Below are positions 1 to 5,010 of a stretch of DNA of 5,010 nucleotides, piece after piece. A model generated the notes under the pieces. It worked only from the letters and a program-made list of their open reading frames with translations. It had not been told where the DNA came from and searched no databases. A program made the translations under genes and the position numbers. This stretch comes from Desulfobacteraceae bacterium (GTDB lineage: Bacteria > Desulfobacterota > Desulfobacteria > Desulfobacterales > UBA11574), in NCBI GenBank assembly GCA_029857875.1, contig JAOUGB010000228.1, positions 1 through 5,010 of the forward strand. Direction: 5' to 3'. The number at the start of each line of letters is the position of its first letter. Within the stretch, counting starts at the first letter, position 1.

Positions 1-900
1 AAGCTCAATATTTTGGGCCATCTCCTTATGGCCGATATGGTTCAACACTTCTTTGATAGAAAGCATACCTACGATATTGTCGATATGGGTATCATATACC
101 GGATAACGATGGTGTCTTTCCTGCTGGAAGATCTCGAGAAACTCATTGATCGTCATATCTTTTGGAAGGCTGACGATTTTTGTCCGTGGGACCATGATTT
201 CACCGGCAGAATGTTCTTCGAGGTCGAAAACAGCCTGTATCATCGCCGTCTCCTCCGGTTCTAAGATGCCCTCAGATTCACTTGCAACCAAGATAGAGCG
301 CAATTCATCTTCCGATATTGATAAATGTCCACTGATCGGGCTGGCCAGGTCCTTTTGTCCCAACAACCTTAAGAGACCGTTTGAAGCATGGTTCAGCAAC
401 CAGATGGCTGAGGAGAGCAAGCGGTAAAGACGGTTGATTGTTCCCGCTACAGCAAGGCTGGTTCTCACCGGCTTGTGGAAGGCATAGACTTTCGGGGCCA
501 ACTCTCCGCCCACGATATGTAACGCCGAAATAAAAATGAAGGCCATGATTTGGGCAGAAATTTCTGCGACATAATGGGCGCTGGGGCGAGGTACAATAGC
601 TGAAAGATGTGAAACAACCAAATTTATCAGTGGATTTAGTACTGTGGTAATCGTAGAAATTCCTATAGCTCCAAGGGCTAACGACATTAATGTGATACCT
701 ATTTGAGTTACAGAATAAAAGCGCTCCGGTTCAGAGTGGAGAATTTTCACGATCTTTGCAGACGAATCTCCATGTTCGGCGAGATGATGAATACGACTGC
801 GCCGCGCTGAAGTGAGTGCGATTTCCGATCCCACAAAGAAAGCATTCCCTATAATGAGCAGGAATATCCCAAATAGCTTTATAAAAATAAAAGAATCCAT
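1..900 (-). CDS. CNNM/CorC (HlyC-type) family membrane protein, 3' end beyond window
   Basis: The minus-strand frame is open for exactly 300 codons from an ATG at 900-898 to the left edge with no stop, so the C-terminus is missing. The N-terminal half is a CNNM-type membrane domain. It has a hydrophobic helix at about residues 6-25 running into NAFFVGSEIAL (19-29), then SARRSR, further hydrophobic segments at about 66-98 and 113-131, and the family signature GELAPK at 132-137. A soluble linker follows (SISEDELRSIL, about 194-204; EPEETAMIQAVF, 214-225). The first CBS domain starts near MVPRTKIVSLP (236-246) and runs to about 288. The second CBS and CorC_HlyC domains would lie off the window. 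A GGGAGA Shine-Dalgarno sequence (minus strand of 906-911) sits 5 bases before the ATG and supports this start. Members are often annotated 'hemolysin', but characterised relatives (CorC, CNNM) are linked to Mg2+/Co2+ efflux. The substrate here is inferred. Family assignment is firm. Confidence 0.92.
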   Translation of the reverse strand, partial: MDSFIFIKLFGIFLLIIGNAFFVGSEIALTSARRSRIHHLAEHGDSSAKIVKILHSEPERFYSVTQIGITLMSLALGAIGISTITTVLNPLINLVVSHLSAIVPRPSAHYVAEISAQIMAFIFISALHIVGGELAPKVYAFHKPVRTSLAVAGTINRLYRLLSSAIWLLNHASNGLLRLLGQKDLASPISGHLSISEDELRSILVASESEGILEPEETAMIQAVFDLEEHSAGEIMVPRTKIVSLPKDMTINEFLEIFQQERHHRYPVYDTHIDNIVGMLSIKEVLNHIGHKEMAQNIEL

Positions 901-1070
901 CTCTGTCTCCCGTTTGTCCAATGAGACTTCATGTCTTTTTAAATAATCAAAATATCTTTGAGTTCATTTAATTTATCTGCCATCCACTTCCCGTATCTTC
1001 AAGATTAAAATCCTTCATAAAATTGAGGCTGATCGATAACCATCTTAAACCGTCTGCACATGTCGATAAT
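901..1070. other. Intergenic stretch with only tiny ORFs
   Basis: This is the upstream region of the minus-strand CNNM gene. I see no convincing promoter hexamers. Two very short minus-strand reading frames occur: 1018-968 (16 codons, MKDFNLEDTGSGWQIN) and 983-939 (14 codons, MADKLNELKDILII). The second has a weak GGGAAG three bases before its ATG. A third frame is open from about 959 into the CNNM start. The amino-acid content looks protein-like across all three frames, so a decayed small gene is possible, but nothing recognisable supports it. Confidence 0.3.
906..911 (-). promoter_or_regulatory. Ribosome binding site of the CNNM/CorC gene
   Basis: On the minus strand GGGAGA lies 5 bases upstream of the ATG at 900-898. 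The same frame stays open upstream for about 20 codons without another ATG (a TTG is present), so this site decides the start. Confidence 0.6.
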
Positions 1071-1083
1071 CTATGTTTTAGGT

Positions 1084-1108
1084 TCTTCTCCAATTTGGTT
1101 GGAGAAGA
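1084..1108. repeat. 10-bp perfect hairpin at the element edge
   Basis: TTCTTCTCCAA... pairs as a 10-bp stem: arm 1084-1093, loop TTTGG (1094-1098), arm 1099-1108. It lies at the downstream end of the minus-strand four-helix-bundle frame, immediately outside inverted-repeat arm 1. No T-run follows on either strand, so it is not a standard intrinsic terminator. It could be a structural end of the element or a factor-assisted terminator or RNA-stabilising stem. Confidence 0.6.
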
Positions 1109-1130
1109 GGGTCCAAAGATTCAAGGGTTT
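1109..1130 (+). repeat. Inverted repeat arm 1 flanking the four-helix-bundle remnant
   Basis: The core GATTCAAGGGTT (1118-1129) is the perfect reverse complement of 1277-1288. Similarity extends imperfectly outward through GGGTC with one base inserted. The arm lies at the 3' end of the four-helix-bundle frame. Confidence 0.7.
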
Positions 1131-1274
1131 GTTTTCTATAGACTTTATCAGCGCCTTTAACATTCTTTCGATTTCTGCGATGTCTTTCTTCCATATCCTT
1201 CTATATATCTCTAAACAGAGTTCGTATGACCTTTGCCAGACTTTCAAATCTTTGTAATTCTTTAGCCTTTCACT

Positions 1275-1297
1275 CGAACCCTTGAATCCTTGACCCC
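1275..1297 (-). repeat. Inverted repeat arm 2 flanking the four-helix-bundle remnant
   Basis: The core AACCCTTGAATC (1277-1288) is the reverse complement of the core at 1118-1129, and the outward flank (CTTGACCCC) also partly matches. The two cores are separated by 147 bases that hold the remaining family coding sequence. Read on the minus strand this is a purine-rich run of GGTCAAGGATTCAAGG type, lying just upstream of the KNYKDLKVWQ coding part. Confidence 0.7.
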
Positions 1298-1420
1298 TTG
1301 TACCCTCTGGGATCACACCTGCTCAATTCAAGATAACCGACTTATTTTGTCTTAATTAACTACAACTAATCGGGAGATGATCCATTATATATTATAAACA
1401 AACCCCAAGCTTTAGAAGCT

Positions 1421-1449
1421 TTGACACACAAAGGCCTATATGCTAAGAA
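1421..1449 (+). promoter_or_regulatory. Candidate distal promoter of ftsH
   Basis: A perfect TTGACA -35 box (1421-1426) is followed 17 bases later by TAAGAA (1444-1449), a poor -10 box (3 of 6). TGC immediately upstream of the -10 gives an extended -10 arrangement. An AAGCTT-TAG-AAGCTT inverted repeat (1407-1421) ends on the first T of the -35 box, and AT-rich DNA at 1383-1398 could act as an UP element. The promoter call is inferred from motifs only. Confidence 0.4.
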
Positions 1450-1476
1450 AATGATATTCCTTAATTTTTGATCAAT

Positions 1477-1485
1477 TGAGATAAT
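1477..1485 (+). promoter_or_regulatory. Candidate proximal extended -10 promoter of ftsH
   Basis: TGAGATAAT is a good extended -10 element (TGn plus GATAAT, 5 of 6 to TATAAT). The sequence 17 bases upstream (TTCCTT) is a weak -35, which extended -10 promoters tolerate. Transcription would start near 1492, giving a leader of roughly 20 bases containing the ribosome binding site. It overlaps a weak TTTGAT/ATCAAA inverted repeat (1467-1472/1487-1492). I see no sigma-32-type CTTGAA/CCCCAT pair, although ftsH is heat-shock controlled in some bacteria. Confidence 0.4.
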
Positions 1486-1501
1486 CATCAAATTTTTATG
1501 G

Positions 1502-1506
1502 GGAGG
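1502..1506 (+). promoter_or_regulatory. Ribosome binding site of ftsH
   Basis: GGAGG, within a longer purine run GGGGAGGGG (1500-1508), stands 4 bases before the ATG at 1511. The spacing is on the short side but the site is strong. The ATG at 1498 just upstream is out of frame. Confidence 0.75.
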
Positions 1507-1510
1507 GGTT

Positions 1511-3316
1511 ATGGAGAAACATCATAAATTTTCCATCTGGTATGTTCTGCTGGGCATATGGCTTGTATTGATTGTCCAGCAATACCTTGGCTCTTTTTTT
1601 TCCATTGAAGTTATCCCTTACAGCCAGTTTTTAAAGTTATTGAAGGAAAACAAAATCACCGAAGTGGCGATCAGTACCAACCAAATCCAGGGAAAGATGA
1701 AAATGGAGGGTGAAGGGGCCGGCAAGGAAAAAATGTTTCGTTCCATCCGGGTGGATCCGGAAACGTCCAAACTTCTTGAGCAGTACAATGTAAACTTCAA
1801 AGGGGAGATTGAATCCGATTTTCTGCCTCGACTGTTGTCCTGGATTGTTCCGACGGCTATCTTCTTTGGTGTCTGGTTCTTTTTCATGCGGCGAATGATG
1901 GGGCAGCAACAGGGGTTTATGACTTTGGGCAAGAATAAAGCCAAAATTTATATGGAAAGTGAACTCGATGTATCGTTTGAGGATGTTGCCGGGGTGGATG
2001 AGGCCAAGCAGGAGCTGGTGGAGGTGGTGGAGTTTCTCAAAGGACCGGAAAAATTTACCGAACTGGGCGGCAAGTTGCCCAAAGGGGTGCTGCTGGTCGG
2101 TCCTCCGGGAACAGGCAAAACACTGCTGGCCAAAGCGGTTGCCGGCGAAAGCGGTGTTCCTTTTTTTAGTCTCAGCGGCTCGGAATTTGTGGAAATGTTT
2201 GTGGGATTGGGGGCTGCCAGAGTTAGAGACCTTTTTGAGCAGGCCAAAAAACAGGCACCTTGTATTGTTTTTATCGATGAACTGGATGCTTTAGGCAAAG
2301 CCAGGGGATTTGGTGCCGTTGGCGGGCATGATGAACGGGAACAGACCCTGAACCAGCTTTTGGTGGAGATGGATGGTTTCGATCCAACGGCCGGGGTCAT
2401 TTTACTGGCGGCCACAAACCGCCCCGAAATACTGGATCCGGCCCTTCTCAGACCCGGCCGATTCGATCGCCAGATCTTGGTAGATCGTCCGGACAAGCTT
2501 GGACGGGAGCAAATCTTGAGGGTTCATTTGAAGAACATCAAAGTTGTAAGAACCCTGGACATTGAAAAAGTGGCTGCCATGACGCCGGGAATGGTCGGCG
2601 CAGACCTGGCCAACCTGGTGAACGAGGCTGCCCTTTTGGCGGTTCGTAAAAACAAGCAAAAAGTGAGCATGGCCGAATTTGAAGAGGCGATTGAAAGAGT
2701 AGTGGCGGGTCTGGAAAAGAAGAATCGGCTGATCAACCCCAAGGAAAGAGAGATCGTCGCTTACCACGAGTTGGGGCATGCAGTGGTTGCGTTGTCCTTG
2801 CCTGAAGCAGATCCGGTGCAGAAGATATCCATTATCCCGCGCGGAATTGCTGCTCTGGGCTATACGCTTCAGGTTCCGACGGGAGATCGGTTTTTGATGA
2901 AAAAAAACGAACTGCTCACCCGCATTGCCACGTTGTTGGGAGGTCGGGCAGCCGAAGAAATTATCTTCGATGATATCTCCACCGGGGCGCACAATGATTT
3001 ATCCAGGGCCACCGACATCGCGCTCAGCATGGTCAAGGAATACGGCATGAGCGGCAAGGTCGGCCAGGTTTATTTTGCCCGTAAAAAAACCGCCCAATTT
3101 TTGGATATGGTGGGTCAAGGTGCCGCCGAATACAGCGAGGCCACGGCCGAATTGATCGATGACGAGGTTCGCGAAATCATCAGCACTCAGTACGCCAGGG
3201 CATTGGACATCCTGCGCGGGAAAAAACAATTTCTTGAAAAAGCGGCCCATGTGCTGCTGGAAAAAGAAAAAATTGACGGTGAAGAATTAAAAGCCCTGAT
3301 GGCTGAAAATTCATAA
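1511..3316 (+). CDS. ftsH: FtsH, ATP-dependent membrane zinc metalloprotease
   Basis: This is a complete 601-residue FtsH, slightly shorter than the 644 residues of the E. coli enzyme. It forms a membrane-anchored hexamer that unfolds and degrades damaged or unassembled membrane proteins and some soluble regulators. Order of parts: transmembrane helix 1 (about 8-27); a small periplasmic domain (about 30-105); transmembrane helix 2 (about 107-126); AAA+ module with Walker A GPPGTGKT (197-204), pore-loop FVG (230-232), Walker B IVFIDELD (252-259), and second region of homology TNRPEILDP to RPGRFDR (302-320, arginine fingers R317/R320); then an M41 peptidase with HELGH (419-423, zinc ligands H419 and H423, catalytic E420) and probable third ligand D496 in [12 protein letters not shown]. 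The active-site motif is most often HEAGH, so leucine at 421 is a variant. LGKARG (261-266) also replaces the usual IGRQRG. All catalytic residues are present. The gene appears monocistronic, with its 3' end facing a minus-strand gene 56 bases away. The short N-terminal tail before helix 1 and the strong GGAGG support the start. Confidence 0.97.
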   Translation: MEKHHKFSIWYVLLGIWLVLIVQQYLGSFFSIEVIPYSQFLKLLKENKITEVAISTNQIQGKMKMEGEGAGKEKMFRSIRVDPETSKLLEQYNVNFKGEIESDFLPRLLSWIVPTAIFFGVWFFFMRRMMGQQQGFMTLGKNKAKIYMESELDVSFEDVAGVDEAKQELVEVVEFLKGPEKFTELGGKLPKGVLLVGPPGTGKTLLAKAVAGESGVPFFSLSGSEFVEMFVGLGAARVRDLFEQAKKQAPCIVFIDELDALGKARGFGAVGGHDEREQTLNQLLVEMDGFDPTAGVILLAATNRPEILDPALLRPGRFDRQILVDRPDKLGREQILRVHLKNIKVVRTLDIEKVAAMTPGMVGADLANLVNEAALLAVRKNKQKVSMAEFEEAIERVVAGLEKKNRLINPKEREIVAYHELGHAVVALSLPEADPVQKISIIPRGIAALGYTLQVPTGDRFLMKKNELLTRIATLLGGRAAEEIIFDDISTGAHNDLSRATDIALSMVKEYGMSGKVGQVYFARKKTAQFLDMVGQGAAEYSEATAELIDDEVREIISTQYARALDILRGKKQFLEKAAHVLLEKEKIDGEELKALMAENS

Positions 3317-3337
3317 AGTTTTACGCTTGAATCAAAA

Positions 3338-3363
3338 ATGTCATTCCATAAAGGATTGGACAT
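3338..3363. terminator. Weak hairpin between convergent genes
   Basis: ATGTC (3338-3342) pairs with GACAT (3359-3363), with a partial inner TCC/GGA stem around loop ATAAA. It lies in the 56-base gap between the convergent ends of ftsH and the DUF202-like gene. The stem is imperfect and has no T-run, so termination is only a guess from position. Confidence 0.2.
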
Positions 3364-3372
3364 CGGACAGGT

Positions 3373-3756
3373 TCAATCGACATACTCTGCGATCCACCGG
3401 TGTTTTCGCTTTAATTGCAAGATTAGACTATCATGATGGCGCATTCGAATCATCGCCCGAATGATCAGGTATGAACCCAACAAGACCAGCGCTACACAAA
3501 TAACGAGCAGTGGTATGATCAGGTGCATCACCTGGAGAACATCGTAGTATTTTGAAGTAGCAATCAGGACACTTAAAACAGATAAAGGAAGAACAAAAAC
3601 CGTTATGCCTGTTCGCATGGTTGACAGTGAAGTTCTTTTTTCAGATAGAAGAAGCTGGACCTCATTGATGATAATACCCTCAGGGACAAATTCACATTCC
3701 TGTTTCTGGGGACTGTTGCCTTGATTTGACGGCAAATGGGAATCTTGATTTTTCAT
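3373..3756 (-). CDS. Small two-helix membrane protein, DUF202-like
   Basis: The product has 127 residues. The N-terminus (1-28) is polar, rich in Gln/Asn/Ser, and likely disordered and cytoplasmic. Residues 31-50 read NEVQLLLSEKRTSLSTMRTG, which resembles the conserved LxxERTxLAxxRT entry to the first helix of DUF202/YidH-type proteins. Two hydrophobic helices follow (about 50-68 and 77-99) with a short KYYDVLQ loop. The basic tail (RAMIRMRHH, KRKHR) fits a cytoplasmic C-terminus by the positive-inside rule. The function of this family is unknown. The gene is transcribed alone, convergent with ftsH and divergent from the M48 protease gene. No clear Shine-Dalgarno precedes the ATG at 3756-3754. 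Upstream, TTGCTC and an extended TGC-TAAAAC 17 bases apart (minus strand, roughly 3765-3793) could be a weak promoter giving a very short leader. Gene reality is likely; the family call is moderate. Confidence 0.72.
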   Translation of the reverse strand: MKNQDSHLPSNQGNSPQKQECEFVPEGIIINEVQLLLSEKRTSLSTMRTGITVFVLPLSVLSVLIATSKYYDVLQVMHLIIPLLVICVALVLLGSYLIIRAMIRMRHHDSLILQLKRKHRWIAEYVD

Positions 3757-3793
3757 GTTTCATGTTTTAGCAAATTTTATTACAAAGAGCAAT

Positions 3794-3843
3794 GGCCCTT
3801 CCTGAAAAGCGCCCATGAAGGCCGCTACGGTCTGGCCGGCTTT
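3794..3843 (+). repeat. Overlapping inverted repeats in the upstream region of the M48 gene
   Basis: GGCC(C)TTC at 3794-3801 can pair with GAAGGCC at 3817-3823 (one bulged base). AAGGCCG at 3818-3824 can instead pair with CGGCTTT at 3837-3843 (one G-T pair). The two stems share 3818-3823 and are mutually exclusive. The segment is much more GC-rich than the AT-rich DNA just to its left. It lies in the divergent intergenic region where a promoter or operator would be expected, but I see no convincing promoter hexamers. Confidence 0.3.
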
Positions 3844-3860
3844 GGATCGTGAACTTTAAA

Positions 3861-3878
3861 CGGGCTCAAGTTTGCCCG
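3861..3878 (+). repeat. Small hairpin just upstream of the M48 gene's ribosome binding site
   Basis: CGGGC (3861-3865) and GCCCG (3874-3878) form a perfect 5-bp GC stem around an 8-base loop, ending 6 bases before the Shine-Dalgarno GGAG. In the mRNA it would sit at the edge of the ribosome binding site. No T-run follows, so it is not a terminator. A regulatory role is inferred only. Confidence 0.35.
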
Positions 3879-3884
3879 AATCAC

Positions 3885-3888
3885 GGAG
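3885..3888 (+). promoter_or_regulatory. Ribosome binding site of the M48 lipoprotein gene
   Basis: GGAG (within GGAGAGG, 3885-3891) lies 6 bases before the ATG at 3895, an optimal distance that fixes the start. Confidence 0.7.
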
Positions 3889-3894
3889 AGGAAA

Positions 3895-4737
3895 ATGAGA
3901 ATTTTAAACATACGAAAAAGCCTTTTTTGTTCTCTATTGCGTTTAACCCTGCTCACGATAACCATTTCATTTTTTATTGGTTGCGCGGAAGTTCCCATTA
4001 CCCAACGAGAAGGCCTTCGCCTGGTGCCGGAATCGGAACTGATAACCATGAGTTTCAAAGAATACCAGCAAGTTATTGATAAAAGTAAACTTTCAGCAGA
4101 CCAGAACAAGGTTCAGACGGTCAGAAAAGTGGGAAACAGGATTGCCAAAGCAGCCGAGGCATTTCTTGCGGATTTGGGCCGAGGAAATCAGGTCCGCAAT
4201 TACCAATGGGAATTTAATCTCATTGAAGACGATAAGGTCGTCAATGCCTGGGTCATGCCCGGCGGCAAGGCGGCCGTCTATACCGGAATACTCACTTACA
4301 CACAGGATGAAAGCGGTCTTGCCGTGGTTTTGGGGCATGAGGTGGCGCATGCCATCGCTGAACACGGCAATGAAAGAATGAGCCAGGCGCTTCTTACCAA
4401 TATTGGGACAATGGCACTATCAGCCGCCTTGGCCCGAAAGCCTCGTCAAACCCAGGAACTTTTTATGACGGTATTCGGGGTGGGCGCCAACGTGGGATTG
4501 ATACTCCCTTATAGCCGGCTTCACGAAAAAGAGGCGGACCGAATCGGCTTGACGCTCATGGCCAGAGCGGGATACGATCCACGGACCGCGGTTCCCTTCT
4601 GGGAAAGAATGAATCAAAAGGAAGAGGCGAGATCACCGGAATTTTTGTCCACCCATCCGGCCCCTTCGACCCGGATCGCCAATATTGAAAGTTATATTTC
4701 CGAGGCAATGCCCTATTACCAGAAATCGCTAAAATGA
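3895..4737 (+). CDS. M48 family zinc metalloprotease lipoprotein (LoiP/YggG-like)
   Basis: This is a complete 280-residue protein. The first 29 residues form a lipoprotein signal: basic start, hydrophobic core (about 9-28), and lipobox FIGC with the lipidated cysteine at 30. Phe at -3 is less usual than Leu. Alanine at +2 rather than aspartate favours outer-membrane sorting. The mature part follows the LoiP pattern: VPITQREGLRLVPESE (33-48), FNLIEDDKVVNAWVMPGGK (107-125), VYTGIL (128-133), the gluzincin motif HEVAH (148-152), EKEAD (211-215) supplying the third zinc ligand (probably E211), AGYDPR (225-230) and FLSTHPAPSTRI (250-261). All zinc and catalytic positions are present. E. coli LoiP, about 250 residues, is an outer-membrane lipoprotease involved in envelope protein quality control. 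A similar role is inferred here. It is transcribed alone, divergent from the DUF202-like gene and 50 bases from the convergent end of corA. BepA-like M48 proteins are the main alternative, but there is no TPR region. Confidence 0.93.
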   Translation: MRILNIRKSLFCSLLRLTLLTITISFFIGCAEVPITQREGLRLVPESELITMSFKEYQQVIDKSKLSADQNKVQTVRKVGNRIAKAAEAFLADLGRGNQVRNYQWEFNLIEDDKVVNAWVMPGGKAAVYTGILTYTQDESGLAVVLGHEVAHAIAEHGNERMSQALLTNIGTMALSAALARKPRQTQELFMTVFGVGANVGLILPYSRLHEKEADRIGLTLMARAGYDPRTAVPFWERMNQKEEARSPEFLSTHPAPSTRIANIESYISEAMPYYQKSLK

Positions 4738-4754
4738 AAAATCCGGATCTGACC

Positions 4755-4783
4755 GTCAAAACCATAAGATTTGACAACAATCT
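4755..4783. terminator. Weak inverted repeats between convergent M48 and corA genes
   Basis: GTCAAA (4755-4760) pairs with TTTGAC (4770-4775), and alternatively AGATT (4767-4771) pairs with AATCT (4779-4783). Both lie in the 50-base gap between the two stop codons. The stems are short, AT-rich and lack a T-run. Only their position suggests bidirectional termination. Confidence 0.25.
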
Positions 4784-4787
4784 CACA

Positions 4788-5010
4788 TCAAAACCATCTG
4801 TTTTTTAGGAATATCAACACACCGACAGACGACAAGCAAAATGAAAGCCCGATAGTTATAAAAAAAGCATGAGAAGTATGTTGAAACGGCAGCTCAACAT
4901 TCATTCCATATATACTTGCCACCAATGTAGGAAGCATAAGGATTATTGTGACCGATGTCAGAAATTTCATTACAATAGTTAGATTATTCGAAATGACCGA
5001 TGCAAAGGCG
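4788..5010 (-). CDS. corA: CorA-type Mg2+ transporter, C-terminal end (5' part beyond window)
   Basis: The minus-strand frame is open from the right edge to a TGA at 4790-4788 and gives the last 73 residues of a CorA-type protein. The visible part begins AFASVISNNLTIVMKFLT, the end of the long pore-lining helix region. It continues through TM1 (TIILMLPTLVASI), the hallmark YGMN motif (GMN codons at 4907-4899) followed by VELPFQ in the periplasmic loop, then TM2 and the basic cytoplasmic tail FLKNRWF. In CorA the GMN loop forms the pore-mouth selectivity filter of a homopentameric Mg2+ (also Co2+/Ni2+) channel of the inner membrane. The N-terminal cytoplasmic domain lies off the window. An internal ATG at 4970 is not the real start, because family similarity continues upstream of it. 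A GMN-containing relative such as ZntB cannot be wholly excluded, but the YGMNV-LP context favours CorA. Confidence 0.93.
   Translation of the reverse strand, partial: AFASVISNNLTIVMKFLTSVTIILMLPTLVASIYGMNVELPFQHTSHAFFITIGLSFCLSSVGVLIFLKNRWF

Larger units (their letters stand above)
1071..1316 (-). pseudogene. Four-helix-bundle (S23/IVP-like) gene with internal deletion
   Basis: The 81-codon minus-strand frame opens at a GTG (1316-1314). It contains the family N-terminus KNYKDLKVWQRSYELCLEIYR (residues 19-39) directly followed by the family C-terminus, DIAEIERMLKALIKSIENK (45-63). Full-length members of this family (23S rRNA intervening-sequence protein / four helix bundle protein) are about 115-125 residues. 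They carry a middle part with a motif like QIRRAAVSIPSNIAEG, which is absent here. About 70 codons are therefore missing, in frame, with the junction near 1182-1200. The last 18 residues read into the flanking repeat and hairpin and are not family sequence, and the first 18 come from the other flanking repeat. The family is thought to be an RNA-binding helical bundle, but its role outside rRNA intervening sequences is unknown. With helices 2 and 3 lost the product is probably non-functional. The gene stands alone between divergent neighbours. Confidence 0.75.

Noticed and set aside
13..427. Plus-strand frames of 83 and 93 codons at the left edge
   Set aside because: They are antisense to the clear CNNM/CorC coding sequence, whose own frame is open across the whole interval.
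1033..1069. TCGATAA repeated directly 30 bases apart
   Set aside because: It is only 7 bases in two copies, with no third copy or conserved spacer; not a CRISPR or iteron array.
1060..1257. Plus-strand 65-codon frame in the four-helix-bundle region
   Set aside because: It is antisense to the recognisable four-helix-bundle sequence, has no ribosome binding site and no recognisable motif.
1352..1359. TTAATTAA palindrome upstream of ftsH
   Set aside because: It is an 8-base palindrome in AT-rich DNA, expected by chance and without surrounding symmetry.
1948..2992. Long minus-strand reading frames of 182 and 196 codons opposite ftsH
   Set aside because: They lie wholly inside the ftsH coding sequence, have unlikely composition (Ser/Pro-rich or low-complexity), match no family I recognise, and are explained by antisense reading of a conserved gene.
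3825..4365. Minus-strand and alternate plus-strand frames overlapping the M48 gene
   Set aside because: The M48 frame carries a lipobox, HEVAH and the EKEAD ligand motif with a good ribosome binding site; the others are shadows.
4968..4970. ATG as the start of a 60-residue protein at the right edge
   Set aside because: CorA similarity continues upstream of this ATG to the window edge, so it is an internal methionine of a larger protein.

Overview
The window looks like chromosomal DNA from a Gram-negative bacterium, most likely a deltaproteobacterium (Desulfobacterota). That assignment is an inference. It rests on the protein style, on an outer-membrane-type M48 lipoprotein, and on a stray four-helix-bundle (S23/IVP-like) gene of the kind scattered through such genomes. 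Coding DNA has moderate GC and the intergenic gaps are AT-rich. I see no tRNA, rRNA, CRISPR array, transposase or phage gene.

Layout from left to right: (1) 1-900, minus strand, the N-terminal 300 codons of a CNNM/CorC (HlyC-type) transporter-like membrane protein, cut by the left edge. (2) 901-1510, a 610-base stretch with no intact gene. It holds an internally deleted four-helix-bundle gene (minus strand, about 1071-1316) between short inverted repeats, a strong small hairpin, and the AT-rich upstream region of the next gene. (3) 1511-3316, plus strand, a complete FtsH AAA+ zinc metalloprotease. (4) 3373-3756, minus strand, a small two-helix membrane protein resembling DUF202. (5) 3895-4737, plus strand, a complete M48 metalloprotease lipoprotein of the LoiP/YggG type. 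(6) 4788-5010, minus strand, the C-terminal end of a CorA magnesium channel, cut by the right edge.

The genes alternate in strand, so each is probably its own transcription unit. The shared theme is the cell envelope. FtsH degrades damaged or unassembled inner-membrane proteins, and the M48 lipoprotein would act on misfolded proteins at the periplasmic face of the outer membrane. The flanking genes are two unrelated divalent-cation transport families, CNNM/CorC (usually linked to Mg2+/Co2+ efflux) and CorA (Mg2+ uptake). A link between membrane proteolysis and Mg2+ handling is possible but is only suggested by position. I found no clear undescribed system. The points most worth checking are the deleted, inverted-repeat-flanked four-helix-bundle remnant, the HELGH variant active site of FtsH, and the pairing of two membrane-associated zinc proteases around a DUF202-like protein.
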